Counted from the first letter of the stretch, positions 9,535 to 19,521 are shown. The stretch is DNA of 64,000 nucleotides from Flavobacterium sp. (GCF_027490375.1 NZ_JAIXYH010000059.1:1-64000); one strand, 5' to 3'. Numbers and translations: made by a program. The notes: generated by a model not told the origin, from the letters alone.

Positions 9535-10602
9535 ATGAAGATAAAAAACCTTGTATTTGTAGTTCTTGGATTACTTCTTATATATCTTATTGTCAGTAGA
9601 ATAAATACAAATAAGGAAGCCTATACCGGTTCAAAAGGCGGTGGTCCAAAATCAGATAAACCCATTCCCGTTCAAGCAATTATAGCCGCAGCCGAACCAT
9701 TTTCAGAACAACTTGCCGTTGCTGGAAACATTGAAGCTAACGAAACCATTGAAATACGTCCGGAAGTTTCGGGTATCGTTACCGGAATTTACTTTGAAGA
9801 AGGCAGCAGCGTGCGTGCAGGACAACTCTTGATTAAAATTAACGACGTCGATTTGCGCGCACAACTCGGTTCGGCACAAACAAAAATGAAGCTAGCATCA
9901 GAAACCTTGCGACGTGCCAAATTGTTGTTCGAAAAAGAAGCCATCAGTAAAGAAGAGCTGGACGTAGCAAATTCGGATTTTGAAATGGCAAAATCGGCTA
10001 CCGAACTCATTCGCGCACAAATTCAAAAAACAAGTATTATCGCGCCGTTTTCGGGTAAAATTGGTCTGCGATCGATATCCAAAGGCGCATACGTAACACC
10101 ACAAACGCTAATCGGAAAATTAGTGCAATCGAATACGGTGAAACTTACTTTCGCCATTCCAGAAAAATACAGTTCGCTGCTGCAGAATAACAGCAACATT
10201 CAATTTCGCATTGCTGGAATCAAAGACACATTAACGGCGCGTATTTATGCCATAGAACCAGAAATTGCCACCGAAACGCGAGCCATGAAAATCCGTGCAA
10301 AAGCAGATAACAAAACAGGAAAACTGTTTCCGGGAACCTTTGCTGATGTATTGCTCAATATCGGTGAAAACCAAAAAGCAATTTTCGTTCCTACAGAAGC
10401 TGTAATTCCAATTCAAAACGGCCAGAAAGTTTTTGTGGCTAAGAACGGAAAAGCCACCGAAAAGCAAATCGAAAGTATTAGTCGCGACAACCAAAGAGTT
10501 GCTGTAGCTTCTGGATTAACCGCGGGCGACACAGTAATTGTTTCGGGTGTTATGGCTTTAAAAGAAGGTAGTTTAGTTAAACCAGCAATCGTTATAAAAT
10601 GA
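9535..10602 (+). CDS. RND efflux periplasmic adaptor (membrane fusion protein)
   Basis: The 355-residue adaptor bridges an inner-membrane RND pump and a TolC channel. An N-terminal anchor helix (about residues 5-22) is followed by the biotinyl-lipoyl half IEIRPEVSGIVTGIYFEEG. A coiled-coil hairpin spans about 95-160, then comes the second lipoyl half IIAPFSGKIGLRSIS. The C-terminal beta domains contain FPGTFADV and VIVSGVMALKEG. Its last bases overlap the pump gene ATG (ATGA), so translation is probably coupled. Confidence 0.93.
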   Translation: MKIKNLVFVVLGLLLIYLIVSRINTNKEAYTGSKGGGPKSDKPIPVQAIIAAAEPFSEQLAVAGNIEANETIEIRPEVSGIVTGIYFEEGSSVRAGQLLIKINDVDLRAQLGSAQTKMKLASETLRRAKLLFEKEAISKEELDVANSDFEMAKSATELIRAQIQKTSIIAPFSGKIGLRSISKGAYVTPQTLIGKLVQSNTVKLTFAIPEKYSSLLQNNSNIQFRIAGIKDTLTARIYAIEPEIATETRAMKIRAKADNKTGKLFPGTFADVLLNIGENQKAIFVPTEAVIPIQNGQKVFVAKNGKATEKQIESISRDNQRVAVASGLTAGDTVIVSGVMALKEGSLVKPAIVIK

Positions 10603-13600
10603 GTCTTTCTACACTAAGTATCCGCCGTCCGGTTCTTACGATTGTACTCAATTTATTGATTGTACTTTTCGGAATAATCGGATATACCTTTCTGGGCATT
10701 CGGGAATTTCCTTCGATCGATCCCGCTCAAATTTCCGTACAAACAAATTACGCAGGTGCAAACGCAGATATTATCGAATCGCAAATCACCGAACCCCTCG
10801 AGAAAGCAATTAATGCCGTCGACGGTATTCGAAATATTTCCAGTACCAGCGCGCAAGGAACCAGTATTATTACGATAGAGTTCAATCTCGATAAAAACCT
10901 AGAAGAAGCGGCAAACGATGTACGCGATAAAGTTTCGCAGGCCGTTCGAAATCTGCCGCAAGATTTAACAGCACCGCCCGTGGTTTCTAAAGCCGACGCG
11001 AATTCGGATCCGATTTTAACAATGACGATGAAAAGCGATTCGAAAAACGTGTTGGAACTCACCGATTATGCCGACAACGTTTTAGCGCAACGCCTACAAA
11101 CCATTCCCGGCGTTAGTAGCGTTCAAATTTGGGGACAGCGAAAATACGCCATGCGATTGTGGATTGATCCTGTGAAATTAGCCGCCTACGGTCTTACCGT
11201 TCAAGACGTACAAAACGCATTGACCAGCCAAAATGTGGAGCTGCCGAGCGGGAAATTAACAGGCGCAAACACTGAACTTACCGTGAAAACGCTCGGTAAT
11301 TTAGAGAAAGAAACCGATTTTGAGAATCTGATTATCAAAAATTCGGGAACGCAAACCGTTCGTTTTGCCGACGTAGGAAATGCCAGCTTGGAAGCCGAAA
11401 ATCTAGAAACACGTTTGAGTGATTCCGGACAAACCATGGTAGCACTTTCGTTAATACCACAACCCGGAACAAACTACCTAGATATTGCCGAAGCTTTTTA
11501 TAAGCAATACGAACAGTTTAAAAAAGATTTACCAAAAGGTTTTGAAATCGACGTCGCAATCGACCAAACCTTGTTCATCAAAAAAGCCATCCTTGAAGTA
11601 GCCGAAACATTAATCATTGCATTACTTCTGGTAACGCTGGTTATCTATTTGTTTTTCCGCGATTGGGCCATTGCGTTCCGACCGCTTATCGATATTCCGG
11701 TTTCGCTAATCGCCACCTTTTTCATCATGTATTTGTGCGGTTTTTCGATTAATGTACTCACTTTATTGGCCATTGTGTTAGCTACAGGCTTGGTTGTTGA
11801 CGATGGAATTGTAGTTACCGAAAATATCTTTAAAAAAGTAGAGGAGGGGATGACACCCGTGGAAGCCGCTATTAAAGGAAGTAACGAAATTTTCTTTGCC
11901 GTAATTTCTATTTCCATAACCTTGGCAGCGGTTTTTCTACCCGTGATTTTTTTAGAAGGATTTGTTGGCCGTTTGTTTAGGGAATTCGGAATCGTAATTG
12001 GTGCCGCAGTGCTTATCTCTGCGTTTGTGTCGCTTACCCTAACGCCCATGCTTAATGCCTATTTAATGAAGGGCGGCGAACAAAAACGCAGTAAATTTTA
12101 TGTACTTACCGAACCCTTTTTCGTGAATTTGAATCGTTCGTACCATCAGAGTTTAGAGGGTTTTATGAAGCGAAAATGGTTGAGCTTCCCGATCTTACTC
12201 GGATGTTTAGGATTATCGTATTTATTCTATCAAATCTTACCTAAAGAAACGGCACCGTACGACGATCGGAGTATGATTCTTCTTAACATTACTGGGCCAG
12301 AAGGCGCAACCTACGATTACATGGACCGTTCGATGCAAGAAATCGCGAATTTAATCAACGATTCGATTCCTGAAAAGAAAGTGAGTTTAGTTGTTACCTC
12401 ACCCGGATTTGGCGCTGGCGCTGTAAACCGTGGTTTTGTGCGTTTATCACTACTGGAGCCCGATGAGCGCGGCGATTCGAAAGCGCAAAAAGATATCGCG
12501 CAAGATTTAACGAAATGGACCAAGAAATATTCCGACATCAAGACAGCCGTTTCGGAACAACCAACGATTTCCGTGAATCGGCGTGGTGGTTTGCCTGTGC
12601 AGTACATTATTCAAGCCAAGAATTTCGATATGTTAAAGGAGAAAGTTCCGGCATTTATGGAAGAAATTTCCAAAGATCCAACGTTTTCCATCACCGATGT
12701 GAATTTAAAATTCAACAAACCAGAAATCTACGTAACTATTAATCGCGAAAAAGCCGAATCGCTCGGAATTTCGGTTTTAGATATTGCACAAACCTTACAA
12801 TTATCGCTTAGCGGGCAACGATTTGGTTACTTTCTGATGAACGGCAGGCAATATCAAGTAATCGGACAATTCGATAAAGCTGATCGCGACACGCCCATCG
12901 ATTTAGCGTCTATTTATGTGCGAAATGCCAGCGGACAGTTAATCCAAATGGATAACGTGGTTTCGATTGAGGAAAAAAGTAGTCCGCCGCAATTGTTCCA
13001 CAACAACCGTTACATGTCGGCTACCGTTTCCGCGGGTTTAGCGCCCGGCAAAAGTATGAGCGACGGCATTGCCGCGATGGAAGCCGCGAAAGCAAAAGTA
13101 CTCGACGATACATTTACAACCGATTTAGGTGGTGAGAGTCGCGATTTTGCCGAAAGTAATTCGAACACCAGCTTTGCATTTGGATTGGCGCTGTTGCTAA
13201 TTTTCTTGATTTTAGCCGCGCAATTTGAAAGTTTCATCGATCCGTTTATCATCATTTTAACGGTTCCAATGGCTGTAGCCGGAGCACTATTCTCGTTGTG
13301 GTTGTTTGGCCAAACTTGGAACATCTTCAGTCAGATTGGAACGGTGATGTTAATTGGATTAGTAACGAAAAACGGCATTTTAATTGTTGAATTTGCGAAT
13401 CAATTGCGAGAAGAAGGCAAATCAAAATGGGAAGCCATTATGGAAGCTTCGGAATCGCGTTTGCGACCCATTTTAATGACGAGTCTGACGCTTGCTCTGG
13501 GAGCCTTGCCGATTGCCATTTCTTTAGGCGCCGCCTCGAAAAGCCGTATGGGAATGGGAATTGTAATTGTTGGTGGAACCATCTTTTCTTTGATTTTAAC

Positions 13601-13682
13601 CTTGTATGTAATTCCGGCCGTGTATTATATGTGGTCACGAAAAAGAGTGATACGCCCAGAATTTCAGAACCTTAAAGATTAA
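10599..13682 (+). CDS. RND (AcrB/MexF-type) efflux permease
   Basis: The 1027-residue inner-membrane pump has the full hydrophobe/amphiphile efflux layout. Helix 1 is at about 12-30, followed by a periplasmic porter domain and a helix block at about 340-540. A second porter domain and a helix block at about 860-1015 complete it. The proton-relay aspartates are in ATGLVVDDGIVVTENI. The segments PSIDPAQISVQTNYAGA, GAALVISAF-like sequence and GTVMLIGLVTKNGILIVEFA are characteristic. It forms an operon with the adaptor upstream and TolC downstream (gap 2 bases). Substrate cannot be told. Confidence 0.96.
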   Translation: MSLSTLSIRRPVLTIVLNLLIVLFGIIGYTFLGIREFPSIDPAQISVQTNYAGANADIIESQITEPLEKAINAVDGIRNISSTSAQGTSIITIEFNLDKNLEEAANDVRDKVSQAVRNLPQDLTAPPVVSKADANSDPILTMTMKSDSKNVLELTDYADNVLAQRLQTIPGVSSVQIWGQRKYAMRLWIDPVKLAAYGLTVQDVQNALTSQNVELPSGKLTGANTELTVKTLGNLEKETDFENLIIKNSGTQTVRFADVGNASLEAENLETRLSDSGQTMVALSLIPQPGTNYLDIAEAFYKQYEQFKKDLPKGFEIDVAIDQTLFIKKAILEVAETLIIALLLVTLVIYLFFRDWAIAFRPLIDIPVSLIATFFIMYLCGFSINVLTLLAIVLATGLVVDDGIVVTENIFKKVEEGMTPVEAAIKGSNEIFFAVISISITLAAVFLPVIFLEGFVGRLFREFGIVIGAAVLISAFVSLTLTPMLNAYLMKGGEQKRSKFYVLTEPFFVNLNRSYHQSLEGFMKRKWLSFPILLGCLGLSYLFYQILPKETAPYDDRSMILLNITGPEGATYDYMDRSMQEIANLINDSIPEKKVSLVVTSPGFGAGAVNRGFVRLSLLEPDERGDSKAQKDIAQDLTKWTKKYSDIKTAVSEQPTISVNRRGGLPVQYIIQAKNFDMLKEKVPAFMEEISKDPTFSITDVNLKFNKPEIYVTINREKAESLGISVLDIAQTLQLSLSGQRFGYFLMNGRQYQVIGQFDKADRDTPIDLASIYVRNASGQLIQMDNVVSIEEKSSPPQLFHNNRYMSATVSAGLAPGKSMSDGIAAMEAAKAKVLDDTFTTDLGGESRDFAESNSNTSFAFGLALLLIFLILAAQFESFIDPFIIILTVPMAVAGALFSLWLFGQTWNIFSQIGTVMLIGLVTKNGILIVEFANQLREEGKSKWEAIMEASESRLRPILMTSLTLALGALPIAISLGAASKSRMGMGIVIVGGTIFSLILTLYVIPAVYYMWSRKRVIRPEFQNLKD

Positions 13683-13684
13683 GT

Positions 13685-14995
13685 ATGCGAAAACTTGTAT
13701 TTGTGCTGTATTTAAGTTTGCTCGGCCTCGCTGTGCCTGAAACTTTTAGTCAGCAAGTTTTGCCTCTAGATAAAGCCGTTGCCGAGCTTTTGTCGGCTAA
13801 TTTTGAAATCAATATATCGAAGAAGTTAGCGGTAGTCGACTCGCTAAACGTGACCGCCGGAAATGCCGGAATGTTGCCTCAAATTGCCGCTGTAGTTACC
13901 AATAACAACACGGTTTTGAACCAAACTCAATCGCAAGCCAACGGAAATGAAATTGAAATCGACGGTGCTAAAAACCTAAACATCAATTACGGAGTTGCGC
14001 TCGACTGGACCGTTTTCGATGGTTTTAGAATGTTTTCTCGCAAAAAAGAACTCGCCGAAATCCGTAATCAAGGAACTGCCGAGTTTAAAGCAGCTGTTCT
14101 CGACCGATTGGCAGCGCTTTACAATGCGTATTTTACCGTATCGGTGCTGCAAACGCAAGTTGCTACGCTCGATGAGGTGATTCGCGTATCGGAAGAGCGT
14201 TTGCGCATTGTTCAAGCTCGTTTTCAAATTGGTAAAGCCGCACGTTTAGAAGTGCTTAACGCCGAAGTTGATTTAAACGCTGACAGGTCGCAACGCCTCG
14301 AGTTACAACAAGTTTTGAGCGATACGAAAGTTAGCTTATCAGGCATTTTAGGCCGACGCGATTTTGTAGATTTCACCGTTGAAAACCTACCGCAACAGTT
14401 ACTTACGTTGGATAAAGAAGCGCTTAGAGCAAAAATGATTGCTGAGAATCCAACTTTGCAACTAGGACAAATAAACAAGCGTATTGCCGAGCAGCAACTT
14501 CGACAGGCGAAAAGCTCGCGGTATCCGACACTTAGTGTAAATACGGGTTACAATTTAATCCGAAATCAAACGCCGTTTGGATTCGTTACCGAGTCAACTG
14601 GACGAAATTTCACTTACGGTTTTACCGCCCGTCTTAACTTATTCGATGGTTTTAACCAAAATCGGTTGGAGCGCGTAGCTAAAACTCAAGTCGAAATCGC
14701 ACGTTTGGCGGAAGATCAAGTGCTTGTGCAATTGCAAGCGCAGTTTGATCAGCTTTTTTCTCGCTATCTGTTTGCGATTGAGCGTTTAGGAGTTGAGCGT
14801 GAGAACGAAACCCTTGCAGCCCGAAACTTAGAAATCACCGACGATAAGTTTAAGATCGGAACGGTCTCAGCTATTGAATATCGCACTGCTCAAAACAACT
14901 TCTCTCAGGCAAAATTACGTTTGGCAGATGCAGCCCTCGACGTCGAGTTACTGGTTGTAGCTATCGAGCAATTGTGCGGAACCTTGAAGGTATAG
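13685..14995 (+). CDS. TolC-family outer-membrane efflux channel
   Basis: The 436-residue protein begins with a signal peptide ending near TFSQ. It shows the duplicated helical-hairpin and strand layout of TolC proteins, with repeated segments NINYGVALDWTVFDGF and FTYGFTARLNLFDGF at equivalent points of the two halves. It completes the adaptor-pump-channel operon. The family assignment is firm; the exported compound is unknown. Confidence 0.93.
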   Translation: MRKLVFVLYLSLLGLAVPETFSQQVLPLDKAVAELLSANFEINISKKLAVVDSLNVTAGNAGMLPQIAAVVTNNNTVLNQTQSQANGNEIEIDGAKNLNINYGVALDWTVFDGFRMFSRKKELAEIRNQGTAEFKAAVLDRLAALYNAYFTVSVLQTQVATLDEVIRVSEERLRIVQARFQIGKAARLEVLNAEVDLNADRSQRLELQQVLSDTKVSLSGILGRRDFVDFTVENLPQQLLTLDKEALRAKMIAENPTLQLGQINKRIAEQQLRQAKSSRYPTLSVNTGYNLIRNQTPFGFVTESTGRNFTYGFTARLNLFDGFNQNRLERVAKTQVEIARLAEDQVLVQLQAQFDQLFSRYLFAIERLGVERENETLAARNLEITDDKFKIGTVSAIEYRTAQNNFSQAKLRLADAALDVELLVVAIEQLCGTLKV

Positions 14996-15009
14996 AAATA
15001 CCGCAGCAA

Positions 15010-15276
15010 TTACCTTTTTTGAGTTTTCCGTTTCTTTTCTGAATGTCGTTGTTCCGAAATTTTACGTAGGGCGTACTTCGCTTTAGCAAGTTCGTCGGTA
15101 AAATTGTCTAAACTCTCAGCAAAGACGCTTAGTCGTTGGTGTTCAAATTGATCATCTACGAGTTTGCTTTCCGAAATTTGCAGGTAAACAATTCCCGATA
15201 CGGTTTCTTTAATATCGAAGAAAAATGTGCGGTTTGAACGAGAAAAACGAGCGGAGTAGAGTTCCTTTTTTTTCAT
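15010..15276 (-). CDS. DUF3276 / PUR-like nucleic-acid-binding protein
   Basis: The 88-residue protein has the pattern of the Bacteroidota DUF3276 family: an N-terminal YSARFSRSNRTFFFDIKET, a middle YLQISESK, and a helix FTDELAKAKYALRKI, with a lysine/arginine-rich tail. These proteins have a PUR-alpha-like fold and are thought to bind single-stranded nucleic acid. It is convergent with the TolC gene and stands alone. Family call from motif recognition; specific role unknown. Confidence 0.7.
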   Translation of the reverse strand: MKKKELYSARFSRSNRTFFFDIKETVSGIVYLQISESKLVDDQFEHQRLSVFAESLDNFTDELAKAKYALRKISEQRHSEKKRKTQKR

Positions 15277-16104
15277 AATAAATCTATTTGGCGTTTATAA
15301 ATACAGTTGCAAAATACTAAAAGGTGAGTAGATAGAGAAAATAAAAAGAATGGAAAAAATAGAAAAAATGGAAAAAATAGAAGAAAGCGAAAAATTTCCC
15401 CTTTGCGAACTTTGCGTAAATCTTTGCGAACTTTTCGGTTAGCCTTCGACAAGATCATACACTAGCTTTTATTCGCACAGAAAACACGGAACCGCACAGA
15501 ATTAGGCGGGAAATTTAGCTGTTGAGGAAAACACAGAACGTATCAAATCGCCTGAAAAATTGCACCGCTCTTCGACAGGATCAAGCTCCGACGATACGTG
15601 GGTTAGGGCGGGAACATGAAACGTAAAATGGTGAACATCGAAAAGTCTTAATATTCAAATCTTAATACTAAAAAGTCTTTCTTCTCTGCCTTCAACAGGC
15701 TCAGGCACCGACGATACGGGGGGTATGTAGGGCAAAAAGATACGTTAGGTGGGAACTCATCGGAGTCTATCCCGATAGCTATCGGGACTAGTTTCCCCAA
15801 AAAATGATACGTGAAGTGGCAAACGTCACCACGTCCTTCCACTAAACGCCTAGCCCCGATGGCAGTGGAAAGCCCGTACGAGCGGCAACGTGTGCGCACG
15901 CTGTTTTGGTGGCGACCACCGGAAGCCGCAAAAAACCGCAGTGCAAACCGTTGCCGAGCGGCGGACTTGCAACGAACAGCGGGAATAGCTACCAAATAGT
16001 CGTAAAATCTTTGGGATTTCCAACAAACGTTAAGTATTTTGTTAATCTTGAACGGGTGATTTCGTTAAACAAGCGGATTTAGGTAATTTTCCGCTCGTAA
16101 AATT
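15277..16104. other. gene-free region with short repeats and a perfect palindrome
   Basis: I see no credible gene here. It holds an A-rich GAAAAAATAG-type simple repeat (15348-15390). Two copies of a ~33-bp sequence lie at 15571-15603 and 15691-15723 (TTCGACAGGATCAAG- and TTCAACAGGCTCAGG-type, both ending GACGATACG). A perfect 18-bp palindrome TCCCGATAGCTATCGGGA is at 15770-15787. A dispersed hairpin element, listed separately, lies at 15849-15990. Confidence 0.7.
15849..15990 (+). repeat. dispersed hairpin element, copy A
   Basis: The conserved left end CCTAGCCCCGATGGCAG and right end CAGCGGGAATAGCT bracket a GC-rich core with internal inverted repeats. The same ends occur at 18228, 42354, 46573, 53461 and 60583. 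It lies upstream of the lectin gene. Confidence 0.75.
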
Positions 16105-16137
16105 TTGTTCCTTTACGCGCCTTTAGGTACAACTTTG
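16105..16137 (+). promoter_or_regulatory. flavobacterial-type promoter of the lectin gene
   Basis: TTG at 16105-16107, a 22-base spacer, then CAACTTTG at 16130-16137, one base off the TAnnTTTG consensus of Bacteroidota housekeeping promoters. A start of transcription near 16144 would leave too short a leader for ATG 16155, so it favours ATG 16170. Confidence 0.5.
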
Positions 16138-16169
16138 CGTAAACCGCAGTTTACATGCCAAAAAATCCT

Positions 16170-18212
16170 ATGAAAATTGTATCCGTACTCATATTGCTAT
16201 TTCTTTCTTTACCGCTAGCGGCGCAAAACCAAGCGCCTGTTTTAGCTGCAACCGGACAAGGAACGCATTGCCGCAACTTTGCCAGTCCGATTGTGCAAAC
16301 TTTTACCATAACCGATCCCGATGATACGGCGATCGACGCCCTTTACATTCAAATTACGACCAATTACACCGCCGGCGAAGATTTGCTAAGCTTAACAGGT
16401 TCGCATCCCAATATCGTTGCTTCTTGGAGTCAGCAGGAAGGCAAGTTAAGTCTTACGGGCATTGGTGGTCCGGCTTTATACACCGATTTAATTGCGGCTG
16501 TTTTCGATGTGCGTTACACCAACAGCAATTTATCGGCCAGCGGTACACGTACGTTTTCGATTACTATAGGTCAGGCGAATTACCTTCCCTCAACCGGACA
16601 TTACTACCGCTATGTAGCACAAGAAAATATTACTTGGCCGCAAGCCCGAAATGCTGCACAAGCCAGTACATACTATGGTTTACAAGGGTATTTGGCTACG
16701 CTAGCATCGGCCGAAGAAGCGCAGTTGGCGGGCGAGCAAGCATCGGGAACCGGCTGGATTGGCGCGAGCGATGCCGAGGAAGAAGGCGTTTGGAAATGGG
16801 TAACCGGACCCGAAACCGGACAAACGTTTTGGAACGGTGGCCCAAACGGAAGCGCTATTGGCTTTGCTTTCTGGAATGCCGGTGAACCCAATAATGCCAA
16901 CGACGAAGATTACGCGCACATTACCTTTCCAGGCGTTGGATTGCCCGGTTCTTGGAACGATTTGCGACCTACAGCCGAAACCACTGGAGCATACCGAGCG
17001 CTGGGCTACGTAATTGAATACGGCGGTACTCCCGGCGATCCAACCTTGCAAATTGCCACCAGCACCACGATCGATTTACCGGAATTTCCGGTAGTTGCCA
17101 ACGCCTCGGTTTGTGGCAGCGATTCGGTAATCTTACAATCTACAACGGCTAACACCTTTTGGTTTTCAACGTCTACCGGAGGTACGCCATTGGCCACCGG
17201 AAGCAGTTTTACCACGCCCGAATTAACGGCAAGCACCACGTATTATGTGAGTCCGTTTAACGGCGCTTGCACCTCTGCTCCGCGTATTCCGGTTACTGTA
17301 ACGGTTTTGCCCGAGCCAGCTATTACCGCAGCGCCTGTATTTACCGTTTGCGAACGCAGTGCTGTAACGTTAACCGCTCAGGCTGGGTCGAACACGGTGC
17401 GCTGGTACGATTCGGAAACATCGACAACCGTATTAGCCGAAGGCGATTACACGATCAGTAACGCAACCGCAAATGCAACGTATTACGTGGCAGCCTGGAA
17501 CGGGACTTGTTCGAGCACGCGCATTCCTGTGCAGTTAAGCGTGATTGAAGTTCCGGAAAATGCAACGATCAATCAAACGATTTGTCGGGGCGATGATACG
17601 CTTCTTGAAGCAAGCGCAGGAAGTTCGTATGTGTGGAGTACGGGAAGCACGGCGCGGCAAATTCGCATTAGCGAAGGAGGTACGTTTAGTGTAGTTATCA
17701 CGTTGCCAACAGCTTGTAGTTATGAAGAGCGCTTTGAAGTTACGGCAAACCCGATTCCAGATGTACCCATTTTATCATTTACAGACAACATTTTGCAGTT
17801 TAGCCTTCCTAATGTTACTGATTTTGAGTATAGCTTAGACAATTTGAATTTTCAGAATTCAACAGAGTTTGCCTTGGGTCGCGGTGGCGAGTACGTGTTA
17901 TACATTCGCGATTTAGCGCGCTGCCAGGTGCACGAGTTTCCGTTTGTATGGTTGCGTGCGCCGCGGTTTTTTTCGCCCAACGGCGATTCGTTCAACGATC
18001 TGTGGACGGTTGAGGGAATGGTTTTTTACCCCGAATCGAAAGTGCGCATTTTCAATAAGTTCGGTAAGTTATTGTACGAGCTCAACGCGCAAAATCCGAG
18101 TTGGGACGGCACGCTTTCTAGGAATCCGCTTCCGGCAAGCGATTATTGGTTCGAGGCTACTTTTGGATCGCGTTCATTACCCATCCGCGGACATTTTAGT
18201 TTGCTGCGCTAG
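16170..18212 (+). CDS. secreted C-type-lectin protein with type B T9SS sorting domain
   Basis: About 680 residues. From ATG 16170 the signal peptide is MKIVSVLILLFLSLPLAAQ; ATG 16155 is possible but close to the predicted transcript start. An N-terminal cadherin-like segment (about 20-135) is followed by a C-type-lectin domain (about 145-290: YVAQENITWPQARNAA, GWIGASDAEEEGVWKWVTGP, NAGEPNNANDEDYA). Next come Ig-like modules, each opening with a Cys (about 300-385, 390-465, 470-540). The last ~85 residues (FFSPNGDSFNDLWTVEG to the end) are the gliding-associated type B sorting signal for the type IX secretion system. It is probably a surface adhesin binding glycans. Confidence 0.92.
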   Translation: MKIVSVLILLFLSLPLAAQNQAPVLAATGQGTHCRNFASPIVQTFTITDPDDTAIDALYIQITTNYTAGEDLLSLTGSHPNIVASWSQQEGKLSLTGIGGPALYTDLIAAVFDVRYTNSNLSASGTRTFSITIGQANYLPSTGHYYRYVAQENITWPQARNAAQASTYYGLQGYLATLASAEEAQLAGEQASGTGWIGASDAEEEGVWKWVTGPETGQTFWNGGPNGSAIGFAFWNAGEPNNANDEDYAHITFPGVGLPGSWNDLRPTAETTGAYRALGYVIEYGGTPGDPTLQIATSTTIDLPEFPVVANASVCGSDSVILQSTTANTFWFSTSTGGTPLATGSSFTTPELTASTTYYVSPFNGACTSAPRIPVTVTVLPEPAITAAPVFTVCERSAVTLTAQAGSNTVRWYDSETSTTVLAEGDYTISNATANATYYVAAWNGTCSSTRIPVQLSVIEVPENATINQTICRGDDTLLEASAGSSYVWSTGSTARQIRISEGGTFSVVITLPTACSYEERFEVTANPIPDVPILSFTDNILQFSLPNVTDFEYSLDNLNFQNSTEFALGRGGEYVLYIRDLARCQVHEFPFVWLRAPRFFSPNGDSFNDLWTVEGMVFYPESKVRIFNKFGKLLYELNAQNPSWDGTLSRNPLPASDYWFEATFGSRSLPIRGHFSLLR

Positions 18213-18227
18213 TTTTTCAGTGGTTTT

Positions 18228-18400
18228 GAGAAGCTAATCCCGTTTTTCGCTATAGTCCTCAAAAAATACGCCACGTTCAGTCGGCAGGTGTTGGGCTTCT
18301 TGGGTCGCCCACACCCGCCGCTTCACGCAGCCGTCTTTTTTTGCGGGCTGCCGCTGCAACCGGGGCTAGGGCATACGTTACCCACAAATGGTGGAAAAAA
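18228..18400 (-). repeat. dispersed hairpin element, copy C
   Basis: Read on the minus strand it begins with CCTAGCCCCGG and ends with AACGGGATTAGCTTCTC, enclosing a GC-rich core. The first part on the plus strand (TATAGTCCTCAAAAAATACG) closely matches the copies at 46573 and 53461. It leads directly into the sequence homologous to the 46.8-kb leader. Confidence 0.75.
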
Positions 18401-18629
18401 TACCTATAAGTAGGTAGGTGAGGGAGTGGGGAAGTGCGTATTTTAGCAGAGAAGAAAAAGTGATTTTTTTTGTTTATAACACAAAAGGCGAAAGAAGTGT
18501 CTGCTTTAACATATAAAAATACGTATATATTTATTGTCACAATGTGCTGTAAGTAAATAATTTACGAATTTTTTTTAAAGTTGAAATAAATGTGAGAACT
18601 TCGCCAATTGTTGAGTTAGCGGTAACCGT
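18401..18629 (+). promoter_or_regulatory. leader region homologous to the 46.8-kb array leader, with cassette 5' end
   Basis: From ACAAAAGGCGAAA (18481) onward the sequence aligns with 46788-46931: TTTAACAT, AAAAATACG, GCTGTAA, TAAATA, then ACTTCGCCAATTGT. In both loci about 134 bases separate ACAAAAGGCG from a GTT core. Here the core is GTTAGCGGT at 18615-18623, just before the lipoprotein ATG. It may be a promoter-bearing recombination platform. Homology is visible; function is inferred. Confidence 0.6.
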
Positions 18630-19514
18630 ATGAAGACGACATTATACATATTAACATTCGTACTTTTGATGACATTTTTTTCGTGCGGACAGCCAAACAA
18701 GAAAAAAAATGTTGCTGTGATTACAAATGCTACTTTGCAGACCAACCTTGGCAAAAACGAAAAAGAGCGTTTAGAGCAAAGAAAGAAAATTGAAGAACAA
18801 GGCAATTCAGACAGTTTAAGGCTCGACAAAATTCTGCAAGATGCTTTGAAAATTGCAAATCAAAATTTTGGCAAGGACAGTTTTATTGAAAAATATGAAG
18901 TTTCAACCGATAGTATTCCCGTAAATGTTGAAATTACTTTAGACTACTACTTTACAAAAGCAAACCCTCACTTAATAATACGAAGAAACGACCCAGGTGC
19001 CATTCATATCGACATTTATTCAAAGTGTGACAATAGATTTGAAAAAGTAGTTTCTCACGAGCAGTGGCCAATGACTTACGTGAATGATACAATTAGAGAC
19101 ATAAATGGTGACGGACTTAATAACTTTGTTGTTAACTGGTATGGGGCAAATGGTTGTTGTTTAAAAGCGTTCAGTAATGTTTATCTTTTAAGACAAGACA
19201 AAAAAGCATTTTCCGAGAACTTTGAATTTATAAATCCGACCTTTTCACCAAAAGAGAAAATAGTAAGAGGTGTATGTTACGGGCATCCGGGCGAAACAGA
19301 AATGTATAAATACAAATGGAATGGAGAAAAAGTAGACACGTTGGAATATGTTTCATATGAAAAAAACGAGAAAGGAAAAACGGGAAAGATTATAATTTCA
19401 ACAGACAGTCCATATAGTGACAAATTCAAAAAGCTAAAAGTTTTAAATTCTGTGCCGACAGAATATAAGACAATTGAAGGCTATAACTGGTTTACAGGAA
19501 ACGTAGATGAATAA
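18630..19514 (+). CDS. hypothetical lipoprotein in a cassette-like unit
   Basis: The 294-residue protein has a lipoprotein signal (hydrophobic residues 4-16, then FFSCGQ with the lipid cysteine at about 19). A charged linker (KNEKERLEQRKKIEEQ) and a globular domain with IRDINGDGLNNFVVNW near residue 170 follow; that motif resembles an FG-GAP-like calcium loop. It is far more AT-rich than the neighbouring lectin gene. It is framed by GTTAGCGGT 15 bases upstream and its exact reverse complement ACCGCTAAC 8 bases after the stop. Function unknown. Confidence 0.75.
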   Translation: MKTTLYILTFVLLMTFFSCGQPNKKKNVAVITNATLQTNLGKNEKERLEQRKKIEEQGNSDSLRLDKILQDALKIANQNFGKDSFIEKYEVSTDSIPVNVEITLDYYFTKANPHLIIRRNDPGAIHIDIYSKCDNRFEKVVSHEQWPMTYVNDTIRDINGDGLNNFVVNWYGANGCCLKAFSNVYLLRQDKKAFSENFEFINPTFSPKEKIVRGVCYGHPGETEMYKYKWNGEKVDTLEYVSYEKNEKGKTGKIIISTDSPYSDKFKKLKVLNSVPTEYKTIEGYNWFTGNVDE

Positions 19515-19521
19515 AAGGCTA

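Noticed and set aside
15273..15458. 61-codon minus-strand frame
   Set aside because: It is a translation of an A/T simple repeat giving a run of Phe and Leu, and it overlaps the DUF3276 start; not a real gene.
16424..16885. 153-codon frame inside the lectin gene
   Set aside because: Out-of-frame shadow of a well-supported domain-bearing gene.
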